The notes beneath the pieces were generated by a model, which saw only the letters and a list, made by a program, of their open reading frames with translations, was not told the DNA's origin and searched no databases. The position numbers and the translations under genes are program-made. Shown here piece after piece: positions 35,919 through 45,200 of a DNA stretch of 64,000 bases. Within the stretch, counting starts at the first letter, position 1, and every line of letters begins with the position of its first letter. Source of the stretch: Haliovirga abyssi (GTDB lineage: Bacteria; Fusobacteriota; Fusobacteriia; Fusobacteriales; Haliovirgaceae); contig NZ_AP027059.1 of assembly GCF_030295325.1 (NCBI RefSeq), positions 1,364,001-1,428,000 on the forward strand. The letters are read 5' to 3'.

Positions 35919-36914
35919 TTATACTGTTTCAAATTCTATTTTTAACACAAAAATTTTTTCTTTCTCTTTTCTTATTACTACATCATTCTCAATATCCTCT
36001 AACGGAAATTTTATAAAATCTTTTTCAGTAGTTAAAATAATATCAAAATTTTCTTTATTTTTTATCTCTGTAATACCTTTTATATCCTCAATATTATAAC
36101 TATAATGATCTGGATAATCAACTCTTTTTATCTTTTTAGGATCAAATTCCATAACTGTATTTTCAAAAGATTTTGGATTCCCTAATCCAGATACTAATAA
36201 AATTGATTTACCTTTTATAAAATCCAATTTTCGTTTTTCTAATTTCAAATCATATATATATTTAGCACTATGTTTTGCTAATAATATATCTTTATTATAT
36301 TTCTCTAACTCTTTTTTTATTAAATTAATTTTATTTTCATCTACAAGATTTGATTTTGTTATTATAAATTTGTCAGCTCTTTCTAATCCTTCTAACGGCT
36401 CTCTTAATATACCATATGGCAACATATATCCATTCCCAAAAGGGTTAGTTGCATCTATTAAAATTATATTTTCATCTCTTTTTAATTTCAAATGTTGAAA
36501 TCCATCATCTAAAATTATTGTATCCACTTCAAATTTATCAACTGCCAATTTACATGCTTCATATCTATTTTTTCCAACTATAACTGGAATATTTTTCATA
36601 GTTTTTGCATGGAAATAAGCTTCTTCTCCAGACTCATACAATTTAGCAATTATTTTTTCTCTATTACTTATAATTAATGGATCGACTTTTCTTTTTCCTT
36701 TATATCCCCTTAATACTATTGCTATTTTATGGTTTTTTTTCATTTTTTTAACTAAGTATTGAACTGTTGGAGTTTTTCCTGTTCCACCAACTGTTATATT
36801 CCCAATACAAATTATTTTTACACCATCTATTCCTTTAGATTTTAATATATTAATTTTATATAAATAATTTCTAAAATTTATTATAAATTTATAAATATAT
36901 GATAAAAATTTCAT
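35919..36914 (-). CDS. lpxK: Tetraacyldisaccharide 4'-kinase
   Basis: 331 residues. One N-terminal hydrophobic segment, then the Walker A-like GNITVGGTGKTPTV (about residue 38-50) and the DDGFQHLKLKRD and DATNPFGNG motifs of LpxK. It phosphorylates the lipid A precursor, which shows that this organism makes lipid A and has an outer membrane. It has its own promoter at 36964-36992. Confidence 0.96.
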   Translation of the reverse strand: MKFLSYIYKFIINFRNYLYKINILKSKGIDGVKIICIGNITVGGTGKTPTVQYLVKKMKKNHKIAIVLRGYKGKRKVDPLIISNREKIIAKLYESGEEAYFHAKTMKNIPVIVGKNRYEACKLAVDKFEVDTIILDDGFQHLKLKRDENIILIDATNPFGNGYMLPYGILREPLEGLERADKFIITKSNLVDENKINLIKKELEKYNKDILLAKHSAKYIYDLKLEKRKLDFIKGKSILLVSGLGNPKSFENTVMEFDPKKIKRVDYPDHYSYNIEDIKGITEIKNKENFDIILTTEKDFIKFPLEDIENDVVIRKEKEKIFVLKIEFETV

Positions 36915-36963
36915 TTTGTCCCCTAATTGTATTTTTTATTAAATATAGTATAATATTTATAGA

Positions 36964-36992
36964 ATTATAACATATACTGTAAATTATTTCAA
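36964..36992 (-). promoter_or_regulatory. Promoter of lpxK
   Basis: TTGAAA (36987-36992), 17-bp spacer ending in TGT, TATAAT (36964-36969): near-consensus with an extended -10. Start of transcription about 40 bases before the ATG. Confidence 0.75.
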
Positions 36993-37045
36993 TAATTAGT
37001 CAATTTTAATACTTTAAAATAATTGTAAAAAAATAAATTTAACCC

Positions 37046-37915
37046 TTAATAATTCTCCAACACTTTTAAATTTTCCAATAAATGTTCCACTTTCCTTGAA
37101 CCTACTATGACAGAAACTACTTCCTCCCTTTTTATTAAATAATCTAATGCAGTCTTACTAACTGGCTTTTTTAATTTTTTCACAAAATTTATAGAATCAC
37201 TAAATTTTATTTTATCGTTAAATAAAGGATTAAACTTTCTTGCATCCTTTTTACTAAGTTTAAAATTTTCGTCTATTCCCCCAGTAAGCAATCCTTGTGC
37301 TAATGGACTATATGGAATAAAACTTATATTATTTTCTTTACAAAATGGTAAAATATTTTTTTCTACTTCTGTTTGTAACATATTATATTGATTTTGAATA
37401 GATACTATTTCAGAAAATTTTAAAGATTTCTCTAAATTTTTTATATCAAAATTACATACGCCAATATGTTTTATTACTCCATTTTTCTTTAAATAATTTA
37501 AAGTTTCAAATAGTTCTTCTAAAGGTGTTTTACTATCTAGCCAATGTACTTGATAAATATCTATATAATCAGTTTTTAATCTTTTAAGACTTAATTCCAC
37601 TTCTCTCAAAATGGAGCTCCTAGATAAATCATGAGATATCCATTTTGTATCATTCCATACTAATCCAAATTTTGTTGCAATTACAATTTTTTCTCTTGCT
37701 CCTTTAAATATTTCTCCTATTCTTTCTTCAGATTTACCAAATCCATAAATTGGAGCTGTATCATAAAAGTTAATTCCATTTTCATAACATATTTCTAATA
37801 ATTTTGCAGCACTATTTATATCCCATTTTCCCCATCCATGCTCTCCTAACTGCCATCCTCCATATCCTATTAAAGATAATTCTAAATCAGTTTTTCCTAA
37901 TTTTCTATATATCAT
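37046..37915 (-). CDS. Aldo/keto reductase
   Basis: 289 residues. AKR family tetrad: Asp in FYDTAPIYG (near residue 52), Tyr in the same motif, Lys in VIATKFG and His in YQVHWLD. C-terminal SVIVGSRKVEHLLENL cofactor-binding stretch. NADPH-dependent oxidoreductase of unknown substrate. It starts 16 bp after a hairpin terminator, so its expression depends on read-through from the DUF1858 gene unless an unseen promoter exists. Confidence 0.93.
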   Translation of the reverse strand: MIYRKLGKTDLELSLIGYGGWQLGEHGWGKWDINSAAKLLEICYENGINFYDTAPIYGFGKSEERIGEIFKGAREKIVIATKFGLVWNDTKWISHDLSRSSILREVELSLKRLKTDYIDIYQVHWLDSKTPLEELFETLNYLKKNGVIKHIGVCNFDIKNLEKSLKFSEIVSIQNQYNMLQTEVEKNILPFCKENNISFIPYSPLAQGLLTGGIDENFKLSKKDARKFNPLFNDKIKFSDSINFVKKLKKPVSKTALDYLIKREEVVSVIVGSRKVEHLLENLKVLENY

Positions 37916-37931
37916 ATCTATTATTCCTCCT

Positions 37932-37963
37932 AAAAAAAAAGAGAACCTAAATGGCTCTCTTTT
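37932..37963 (-). terminator. Terminator hairpin abutting the AKR ribosome site
   Basis: AAAAGAGAGCC and GGTTCTCTTTT pair around ATTTA and are followed by at least nine T, then directly by AGGAGG of the aldo/keto reductase gene. It may be a partial terminator or attenuator. Confidence 0.75.
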
Positions 37964-37965
37964 TA

Positions 37966-38169
37966 TTATTCATCTCCTAAAATTTCATTAATTTCATCAA
38001 CTATTACATCCGCATTCAAACCATGAGCACTAATTCCTTCTCCTATTGATTCTCCTGCTGCTACCATACATCCTATACATCCTAATCCATATTTTGCGAA
38101 AACTCCATTTATTTCAGGATATTTTTGTACTGCCTCTAAAATATTCATATCTGTAGTTACTTTTGCCAT
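37966..38169 (-). CDS. DUF1858 redox-disulfide domain protein
   Basis: 67 residues. Starts MAKVTTDMNILEAVQKYPE and has the GCIGCMVA CxxC motif near residue 31, as in the DUF1858 family often linked to hybrid-cluster proteins. Probably a small redox-active or metal-binding domain. It has its own strong promoter and is followed by a terminator hairpin before the aldo/keto reductase. Confidence 0.92.
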   Translation of the reverse strand: MAKVTTDMNILEAVQKYPEINGVFAKYGLGCIGCMVAAGESIGEGISAHGLNADVIVDEINEILGDE

Positions 38170-38214
38170 TGTTTTTTCCTCCTATGTTTTTTATAATTTA
38201 TTTTTTTACTTTTT

Positions 38215-38234
38215 GTTATTTTTAAGCCATTTCT
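38215..38234. repeat. Terminal repeat of element A, left of kdsD
   Basis: GTTATTTTTAAGCCATTTCT matches the right end of element A. An opposite-orientation end lies at 39302-39320, so kdsD is flanked by inverted ends. Confidence 0.5.
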
Positions 38235-38267
38235 GAATAAATTTACAGCTTCCTAACAATTAAAATA

Positions 38268-38296
38268 ATTATACTACTTTTAAGATATATTGTCAA
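38268..38296 (-). promoter_or_regulatory. Consensus promoter of the DUF1858 gene
   Basis: TTGACA (38291-38296), exactly 17 bp, TATAAT (38268-38273). It is a perfect sigma-70 consensus, about 95 bp upstream of the start codon. Confidence 0.85.
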
Positions 38297-38322
38297 GAAT
38301 TTATTACTATATCAATCAAGAA

Positions 38323-39282
38323 TTATTTCACCTTACCAATTAGATCATGAATTCTAATTATTCCAACTATTTTTTTGCTTTCCACCACTGGTAAAACAGA
38401 TATTTGACTCTCTCTATTTTCCATTATTTTCAGTGCTTCAATAGCCATCATATCTTTATTTACTGATATTGGATTAGAATTCATTATATCTTTTGCAGTA
38501 AATTTAAAAAAACTATCCCTTTGCATCAAAGCTCTTCTAATATCTCCCTCTGTTATTATCCCTTTGAATTCTCCACTTTGCACTACACAAACTGCTCCCA
38601 TTTTTTTATTTGTCAATTCTAAAATGATTTTTTCTATTTTTTCATCTAAATTTAATATAGGCAACTCTTTTCCAGAATGCATCAAATCTTCAACTGTTAA
38701 TAAAAGTCTTTTTCCTAAACTGCCTCCTGGATGATATAATGCAAAATTTTCTTCTTTGAAGCCTTTCATTTTAATTAAAACTGTAGATATAGCATCTCCC
38801 ATAACAAGTGTTGCTGTAGTTGATGATGTTGGTGCTAAATTAAGAGGGCACGCCTCTTTTTTTACTCCAATATCTAATGCTATGTCTGCATTTTTACCAA
38901 CATAAGATTTTTTATTTCCTGTCATTCCTATAATTTTAGCACCTATTTTTTTTATTGCCGGCATTATTGCTATAACTTCTTCACTATTCCCACTATTTGA
39001 GATTGCAATTACTAAATCCTCTTTTCTAACAACTCCTAAATCCCCATGAATTCCTTCTGCTGAATGCATAAATATAGATTGAGTCCCTGTTGATGACAGT
39101 GTAGCTGCTATTTTTTTAGCAATTAAACCTGATTTTCCTATTCCAGTCAATATAACTTTTCCTTTACAATTATAAATTTCATTTACTGCTCTTTCAAATT
39201 CATTATCCATTTTATCTTTTACATTATTAAGTTCTTCTATTTCTAATTCAAAAACTTTTTTGCCTTCTTTTAATATATTCAC
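38323..39282 (-). CDS. kdsD: Arabinose-5-phosphate isomerase (KpsF/GutQ/KdsD)
   Basis: 319 residues from a GTG start (then NILKEGKKVFELE), chosen because GAGGTG lies upstream; the ATG four codons earlier has no site. SIS domain (about 35-180) with GKSGLIAKKIAATLSSTGT and SNSGNSEEV, then two CBS domains (about 200-319). It makes arabinose-5-phosphate for Kdo. It is 71 bp after kdsA. Flanking inverted element-A ends are noted separately. Confidence 0.94.
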   Translation of the reverse strand: MNILKEGKKVFELEIEELNNVKDKMDNEFERAVNEIYNCKGKVILTGIGKSGLIAKKIAATLSSTGTQSIFMHSAEGIHGDLGVVRKEDLVIAISNSGNSEEVIAIMPAIKKIGAKIIGMTGNKKSYVGKNADIALDIGVKKEACPLNLAPTSSTTATLVMGDAISTVLIKMKGFKEENFALYHPGGSLGKRLLLTVEDLMHSGKELPILNLDEKIEKIILELTNKKMGAVCVVQSGEFKGIITEGDIRRALMQRDSFFKFTAKDIMNSNPISVNKDMMAIEALKIMENRESQISVLPVVESKKIVGIIRIHDLIGKVK

Positions 39283-39301
39283 ATTACACCTCATTATAAT
39301 T

Positions 39302-39320
39302 TAGGAATGGCTTAAAAATA
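39302..39320. repeat. Terminal repeat of element A, right of kdsD
   Basis: TAGGAATGGCTTAAAAATA matches the element-A end and is inverted relative to the one at 38215-38234. It also forms a small GGCT...AGCC hairpin with the adjacent AAAGGC side. Confidence 0.5.
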
Positions 39321-39353
39321 GCCTTTAAATTTTATAATATTTTTTTAAATCCT

Positions 39354-40193
39354 TTATAACTCTTTTATTATTTTGTCTATCTCCAATGATTTTATTAATA
39401 TATCTTCTAAATCATCCAATCTTAACATATTTGGTCCATCTGATTTTGCATTATCTGGATCTGGATGTACTTCTGCAAATATAGCATCAACTCCTATTGC
39501 AAGAGCTGCTCTCATTAACGGATAAACATATTCTCTATCTCCACCTGTAGTATCTCCTTGTCCACCAGGTTTTTGTACTGAATGTGTCGCATCAAAAATA
39601 ATAGGATATCCAAATTTTCTCATTTCCATAAGGCTTCTCATATCCACTACCATATTATTATATCCAAACATAGCTCCTCTTTCTGTAAGCATTATGTTTT
39701 TATTTTCTGATTCTTCTAATTTTTTCACTACATTTTTCATATCCCAAGGTGCTAAAAATTGCCCTTTTTTCACACTTATTGGTTTTCCTGTTTTTGCTGC
39801 TGCAATTAACAGATCTGTCTGTCTACATAAAAAAGCTGGTATTTGTAATATATCTGCCACTTCTGCTACTTTTTCTGCTTGCCAAGGTTCATGAATATCT
39901 GTAATTACAGGAATATTAAATTTATCTTTAACTTTTTGTAAAATTTCCAATCCTTTATCTACACCTGGTCCTCTAAATGAATGTATTGAACTTCTATTAG
40001 CTTTATCAAATGAAGCTTTAAATATATAATCTATTCCAAGTTTTGTTGTTATATCTTTTATTTTTCCAGCAACCTCTAATACTAATTCTTCTGATTCTAT
40101 TACACAAGGTCCTGCAATTAATGTAAAATGTTTTTGACCACCAATCTTTACATTTTCTGAAATTTTTATTTCTTTAACTTTTGATATTAACAT
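39354..40193 (-). CDS. kdsA: 3-deoxy-8-phosphooctulonate synthase
   Basis: 279 residues. Motifs: [28 protein letters not shown]-like [25 protein letters not shown] and a C-terminal [19 protein letters not shown]. It condenses PEP with arabinose-5-phosphate, the KdsD product, in the Kdo pathway of LPS. RBS GAGAGGAG. Extended -10 promoter upstream. Confidence 0.97.
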   Translation of the reverse strand: MLISKVKEIKISENVKIGGQKHFTLIAGPCVIESEELVLEVAGKIKDITTKLGIDYIFKASFDKANRSSIHSFRGPGVDKGLEILQKVKDKFNIPVITDIHEPWQAEKVAEVADILQIPAFLCRQTDLLIAAAKTGKPISVKKGQFLAPWDMKNVVKKLEESENKNIMLTERGAMFGYNNMVVDMRSLMEMRKFGYPIIFDATHSVQKPGGQGDTTGGDREYVYPLMRAALAIGVDAIFAEVHPDPDNAKSDGPNMLRLDDLEDILIKSLEIDKIIKEL

Positions 40194-40231
40194 ATTATAT
40201 CTCCTCTCAAGTTTTTTTGTTTTACAAAAAA

Positions 40232-40237
40232 ATTATA
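40232..40237 (-). promoter_or_regulatory. Extended -10 promoter of kdsA
   Basis: TGTTATAAT (TGn plus perfect -10). The -35 region, TTTATA at 17 bp, is weak. Confidence 0.6.
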
Positions 40238-40273
40238 ACATAAAAATCAAAAAATATAAATAGTTAAGTTATT

Positions 40274-40345
40274 AAAGAACATTAAAAAAATAAGTTTCTT
40301 ATATTTTGGCATAAAAATACTAAAATCATTACATATTTTATGGCA
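40274..40345. repeat. Degraded element A copy after the GH13 lipoprotein gene
   Basis: AAGAACATTAAAAAAATAAG at one end and an internal TTTTGGCATAAAAA / TTTTATGGCAAAA stem. Some stem positions differ from other copies on both arms, so pairing is partly kept. The right terminal repeat is lost near the gene's stop. Confidence 0.55.
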
Positions 40346-40355
40346 AAATTCTTCA

Positions 40356-43300
40356 CTAATATGTCATATTCAAATAATCATACCTCGAATATTCCCCCGT
40401 CTTCTTCATATTATTTCTATATATTCTTTCTCCTAATTTTTCATGATCTTTTGGAGTCTCGTCTAACATATAATATGCATATGAGGTCATATCTTTATAG
40501 TCATCCCAAGTGGTGTCCACAAAATACCATTTGTCCTCTTCTGCTACATATACTTCTGACCAAGCATGAGCAGCTTTAGAACCATCACTTTCTATTCCAT
40601 ATCCACTTATTGCTTTAGCTTTTATTCCACTTGCTCTTAATAAGGCATCAAACAGCGAAGTATATCCCTCGCATACAGCTAATCCTGTATTCATACAAGT
40701 TATCGCATCTTGTTTTTTTCTTTTTCCATCTTCTAAAGAATCAAAATCATATGTTAAACTGTTTACTACAAAATCATTAATTTTTTTTATTTTATCTTTA
40801 GTGTTAGTTACCCCATTTGTTAATTCTAATGCTTTATTTTTTATAATTAAACTATCTGACTCTAATGGATCTGAAGGATAATAAAATTTACCATCTTCAT
40901 CTCTTGTATTTATTATATGAAATTCATAAATTGGTACCCAATAACTATATCCTATTCCACTATCTATTCCTATATCACCTGTATAATTCAAATTATTATT
41001 AGATAATTGAGTTTTATAAACAAACAATGTATATTCTCCTTTCCCAAATCTAAGCCATATATTTTTTTTAAATGTATCTTTTACCCAATATTCAGTTTGC
41101 TCTTTTGCATTAGATACTGAATTAGCAAAATCATCAGTATTAGTATAATCTTTTAATTTATAATCACCTTTTATCAATTGAATTCTTAAAAATTGATAAT
41201 CATCTTTATAAGTTGAACTCCCTTTTATCCTGAAAAATCCATCAGCATTAAAACTTCTTTCTTTTGGTTCACTTACTAATATGCTTCCTAAAGGATCATT
41301 ATAAACATAATTTATTGGTGAAGAACTATCTATAACTTCACCTTTTCCATTATATACTATATCATTATATGTTATTTTTTTTGCTTCAGGAGCTATAATT
41401 TTTATATTTATATAATCAGAATATTTATCTCCTAACTTAGCTCTAATTTTTACATTTCCTATTTCAGTTGCTGTAAATTTTCCATTTGTATCTACTGTCC
41501 CAGCTCCATCTCCAGCTTCAACCTCAAAACTTATATTTTTGCTATATACATATTCTCCATTTATATCTTTCGCATTTGCATTAAAAGAAATTGTTTCTCC
41601 TCTCTCTACTATTTGCTCAGCATTTGGAGTTATCTCAATATTTTTTATATCGCTTTCGTTATTTGAAACATATGTATTTTTATCTCCTTTATATATCCAA
41701 AATTCACTATATTTTTCTAAATCTGGAAATCTTCTATCTATATCTAAATCCTTTTTATCACCATTATGAGGTATATAATTTAAGGGTTGACTTTTATCTA
41801 TTACCGATATGTCAAAATATGCTCCAAAATCATCAATTCCATCTGACATTTTAGGTTTTAGCCAATCTGTTTCTGCACTTACTGCTCCTCCCCACAAATG
41901 AAGGCCCCATCCATCATAATCTCCATTACGTCTATTATAATGGAGTTTTATTTTATACGTTTCTGCTTCATCTGAAATTTTTACAGGTAAACTATCATTA
42001 TATTTAAATATCTTAGTTCCATACCCATTTATTTTGAGTTTATTTCCAATTATAAAATCTCCACCACTTATTAACTCTGTCGTGTTATTTGTTACTTCTA
42101 ACTCTTGAGCTGTATCCATTTTATTGTCTACAACTAATAATTTATATCCAACATTTATATCTTCAATTGTATAAGCATATAAACTACTTCCTAAATTCAC
42201 AACGTTATAATCTCCTGTTACAAAAATTGAGTTTTCTTTTCTTATTTTTATTAATTTTTTATACCAATTAAACAAACTTTCAGAATTATCTTTTTCCTCT
42301 TCATAAGATATATTATCATTAGCTTTTGTATATATCATTGGATTAAAAAATCCACCTTTTGACATATCGGTCATACCTGTTCCGCTAGCTGATCTATACC
42401 AATCAAAAGGTTCTCTTTTGTTATCATCTTCTCCTTTTCCCAATTGCCCTAATTCTTCTCCATAATAAATAAATGGAGTTCCAGGTAATGTTAATAAAGC
42501 CGCTGCTGCTAATTTTTCTTTTCCAATATTATTACCTAAATCACTTGCAACTCTACCCATATCATGATTTGTTAAAAATGTAGAATCTGTAAAATTACTA
42601 TTAGCTTGTTTATATGTATCTCTTATATTTTTTAATTTTCCGACTATATCTACATATTCTCCATTTGCAAACGTTATTAATTTACCATGAATAGGAAAAT
42701 CAAAAGATGAATCCATATCTTTATAAAATGGCGCAATATTTTTCTCATTAGTCCAATTTTCTCCAACTATAAAAGCATTTTTATTAATTGATTTTACCGT
42801 CCTATTAAATTCTCTCCACCAGTTATGTGTAATATTTGCATCTTTATCTATATGCATAGCCGCATCAAGTCTAAATCCATCTACACCATCTGATAAGTCT
42901 CCATCTTTATTAGGATCAATCCAAAACTTAGCTATATTTTTCATTTCAGTTTTTACAGCTTCATTTCTATAATTCAAATCAGGCATCCCACTCCAAAATA
43001 TAGCATAATAATATTTATTGTTTAGAAGATACCAATGTTCTTTTTCGTTTAGAGCATCATATTCCGTAGCCCATACATAATAATTTGTATATTTATTCGA
43101 TTCTGTCTTTTGAGATTCTAAAAACCATTTATTATCTATTGAAGTATGGTTAGCTACTAAATCCATTATTACTTTTATCCCATTTTTATGAGCTGCTTTT
43201 AAGAAATCATGAAATTCAGTCAAAGTACCATAATCTGGCTCTGTTTCATAATAATCAGTTGTATCATATCCATGATAACTTGGAGATTTTGTTATTGGCA

Positions 43301-43628
43301 TAAGCCATAATGCATTCACTCCAAGTTCTTTAAAATAGCTTATTTTATCTTTCAAACCTTTAAAATCCCCTATTCCATCTCCATTCCCATCATAAAAGCT
43401 TCTCACAAATACCTCATAAAACACGGCATTCTTAGCCCAATCTACTACTAAATCATTTGTTTCTTTAACTTCCAAATTATTTTGATTACTATTTTGATTA
43501 CTATTTTGATTACTATTTTGATTACTATTTTGATTACTATTTTCATCCTTATTAACTTCCTTATTAATACATCCAAAAGAAATTAAACTCAACATTAAAA
43601 TTAAAACACTTATTCTTATTTTTCTCAT
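40356..43628 (-). CDS. GH13 amylase-CBM41-transglutaminase lipoprotein
   Basis: 1090 residues. Lipoprotein signal with Cys20 (LISFGC). A low-complexity NSNQ linker (about 30-51) follows. GH13 alpha-amylase barrel (about 65-520) has Asp in DGFRLDAAMH (about 257), Glu in VGENW (about 288) and Asp in TNHDMG (about 356). A CBM41/pullulanase-type module (HYNRRNGDYDGWGLHLW) sits at about 556-645 and a Big_2-like Ig domain at 660-750. The C-terminal transglutaminase-like domain has Cys in AVCEGY (about 983), His in AAHAWSEV and Asp in VDTTWDD. It probably degrades external alpha-glucan; the transglutaminase/protease-like domain has an unknown target. Last gene of the murE transcript. Confidence 0.9.
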   Translation of the reverse strand: MRKIRISVLILMLSLISFGCINKEVNKDENSNQNSNQNSNQNSNQNSNQNNLEVKETNDLVVDWAKNAVFYEVFVRSFYDGNGDGIGDFKGLKDKISYFKELGVNALWLMPITKSPSYHGYDTTDYYETEPDYGTLTEFHDFLKAAHKNGIKVIMDLVANHTSIDNKWFLESQKTESNKYTNYYVWATEYDALNEKEHWYLLNNKYYYAIFWSGMPDLNYRNEAVKTEMKNIAKFWIDPNKDGDLSDGVDGFRLDAAMHIDKDANITHNWWREFNRTVKSINKNAFIVGENWTNEKNIAPFYKDMDSSFDFPIHGKLITFANGEYVDIVGKLKNIRDTYKQANSNFTDSTFLTNHDMGRVASDLGNNIGKEKLAAAALLTLPGTPFIYYGEELGQLGKGEDDNKREPFDWYRSASGTGMTDMSKGGFFNPMIYTKANDNISYEEEKDNSESLFNWYKKLIKIRKENSIFVTGDYNVVNLGSSLYAYTIEDINVGYKLLVVDNKMDTAQELEVTNNTTELISGGDFIIGNKLKINGYGTKIFKYNDSLPVKISDEAETYKIKLHYNRRNGDYDGWGLHLWGGAVSAETDWLKPKMSDGIDDFGAYFDISVIDKSQPLNYIPHNGDKKDLDIDRRFPDLEKYSEFWIYKGDKNTYVSNNESDIKNIEITPNAEQIVERGETISFNANAKDINGEYVYSKNISFEVEAGDGAGTVDTNGKFTATEIGNVKIRAKLGDKYSDYINIKIIAPEAKKITYNDIVYNGKGEVIDSSSPINYVYNDPLGSILVSEPKERSFNADGFFRIKGSSTYKDDYQFLRIQLIKGDYKLKDYTNTDDFANSVSNAKEQTEYWVKDTFKKNIWLRFGKGEYTLFVYKTQLSNNNLNYTGDIGIDSGIGYSYWVPIYEFHIINTRDEDGKFYYPSDPLESDSLIIKNKALELTNGVTNTKDKIKKINDFVVNSLTYDFDSLEDGKRKKQDAITCMNTGLAVCEGYTSLFDALLRASGIKAKAISGYGIESDGSKAAHAWSEVYVAEEDKWYFVDTTWDDYKDMTSYAYYMLDETPKDHEKLGERIYRNNMKKTGEYSRYDYLNMTY
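43479..43538. repeat. 12-bp tandem repeat (five units) inside the GH13 gene
   Basis: Unit ATTTTGATTACT repeated five times without change, encoding N-S-N-Q repeats between the lipid anchor and the enzyme. Unit number changes would keep the frame and alter linker length. Confidence 0.9.
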
Positions 43629-43642
43629 AATTAATCCTACTC

Positions 43643-44395
43643 CTATTTTTTTATTTTATATTTTTTTAATATTTTTTCATATATCCCATTTTCCTTTATT
43701 TCTTTAAAAGCTTTTTTACATTTTTCTACTATTTTATCATCTGTTTTTTTACTAAATGCAAATTCAAGACCTACTGATAAATCATCTATAGTATATGCAA
43801 TTTCAAAATCATTAATCGAAAAATTATATTTTTTCCCATATTTTTTTAAAACCCAGTATTTAAAAGAAGAAACATCATATAACATCAAATCTATTCTAGA
43901 ATAATATAATTTTAATATATTCAATCCTCCTTTATTTGTATATTCAAACTTTTTAAATTTTTTAGATTTTAAATATTGATGCCCAGCATCTTCTAATCTC
44001 ACTCCTATTTGATATTTCTTAGCATCTTCTAATTTTTTAACAACAATATCTTTTCTGCTTTTTAGCTTTATCAAACTAGATTGAGTTTTTATTAATTCAC
44101 CTCCCCATTTAAATTTATTTTCTCTTTTTTTAGTGTGTAAAATCGAATAAATTAATATATTTTTTTGAGTTTCTGCCATGTTATATGCTCTCGCCCAAGG
44201 ATATACTTTTATTTTATAATTTATATCTGCTTTTTTTAATATTTCTTTTAATATTTCAGTAGATATCCCTTTAACTCCCCCATTTTCTTCATAATTATAT
44301 GGGGGAAAATTTTCTGTTACAACTAATACACCTTCAGATAAACTAATTTCAAAACTAATTAAAAAACATATAATTAATATTATTTTTAATTTCAT
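43643..44395 (-). CDS. Periplasmic solute-binding protein (SBP family 3-like)
   Basis: 250 residues with a signal peptide (MKLKIILIICFLISFEISLS). Segments TENFPPYNYEENGGVKGIS, YPWARAYNMAE and RENKFKWGG are typical of family-3 amino-acid-type binding proteins of the orphan kind. No permease or ATPase gene is nearby, so it may serve sensing or another transporter. It lies 10 bp after the ElyC-like gene. Confidence 0.88.
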   Translation of the reverse strand: MKLKIILIICFLISFEISLSEGVLVVTENFPPYNYEENGGVKGISTEILKEILKKADINYKIKVYPWARAYNMAETQKNILIYSILHTKKRENKFKWGGELIKTQSSLIKLKSRKDIVVKKLEDAKKYQIGVRLEDAGHQYLKSKKFKKFEYTNKGGLNILKLYYSRIDLMLYDVSSFKYWVLKKYGKKYNFSINDFEIAYTIDDLSVGLEFAFSKKTDDKIVEKCKKAFKEIKENGIYEKILKKYKIKK

Positions 44396-44405
44396 TTTAA
44401 CCTCC

Positions 44406-45200
44406 CTAAAACCCCTTTATTTTATAATACACAATTCCAATATATTCCCATACCCCTCTTCTCATATACTCTATATTTAAAGCCGATGGGAAAAATGATG
44501 AAAATTGATATCCTGCTCTTCTTGTTATATAATCACAGTTATCTGGGATTACATCTATTTGGTTTTTCTTAAAAGTATACACACTTCTTGGCATATGCGT
44601 TGCTGACGTAATGAGTATTGGATGTTGAAATTTGTTTAATTTTAATAATTTTTTTAAATTAATTACATTTTCATAAGTAGTTCTACTTTTATCATCTATT
44701 AATATATCATTTCCATTCACACCTAAACTAATTAAATATCTTCTGTATAATTTTGCCTCTGGTTCTGTATTGCCATAGACAGATCCACCTGATAATAATA
44801 TTTTTAATTTTTTATTAGTTTTATTATAAACTCTTATAACTTCGTTTATTCTTGCTAATGCAGAATAGGAAGGTATCCCCTTTTCTCCAAAACTAAGCGG
44901 AGCATTATCAATTATACCTCCGCCTAACATTATTATTGAATCTGCATTTTCTAAATCTTTATATTTAATCGGAGCATATATATTTTCTAACGGCATAACA
45001 ACTAAATCTTTAATTGGTTCTATTGAAAATAAATACAAAATAGTTCCTGTCCCAATTAATACTATGCCAATTATTTTGAATTTATATAATTTTTCTTTGT
45101 TAAAATAAAATATTAATCCTCCAGTAATGAAAAATATTAATATAAATATTCCTGGTGGTAATAAAAAGCTTAATATCAGCTTATATAAAATTAAAAACAT
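44406..45200 (-). CDS. YdcF/ElyC/SanA-family membrane protein (DUF218)
   Basis: 264 residues. Two N-terminal hydrophobic segments, then the DUF218 domain with ADSIIMLGGGI, LLSGGSVYGN, DDKSRTTYEN and ITSATHMPRS motifs. The family affects envelope or peptidoglycan precursor handling (ElyC). Its ATG overlaps the murE stop (TAATG), which fits a cell-wall link. Confidence 0.92.
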   Translation of the reverse strand: MFLILYKLILSFLLPPGIFILIFFITGGLIFYFNKEKLYKFKIIGIVLIGTGTILYLFSIEPIKDLVVMPLENIYAPIKYKDLENADSIIMLGGGIIDNAPLSFGEKGIPSYSALARINEVIRVYNKTNKKLKILLSGGSVYGNTEPEAKLYRRYLISLGVNGNDILIDDKSRTTYENVINLKKLLKLNKFQHPILITSATHMPRSVYTFKKNQIDVIPDNCDYITRRAGYQFSSFFPSALNIEYMRRGVWEYIGIVYYKIKGF

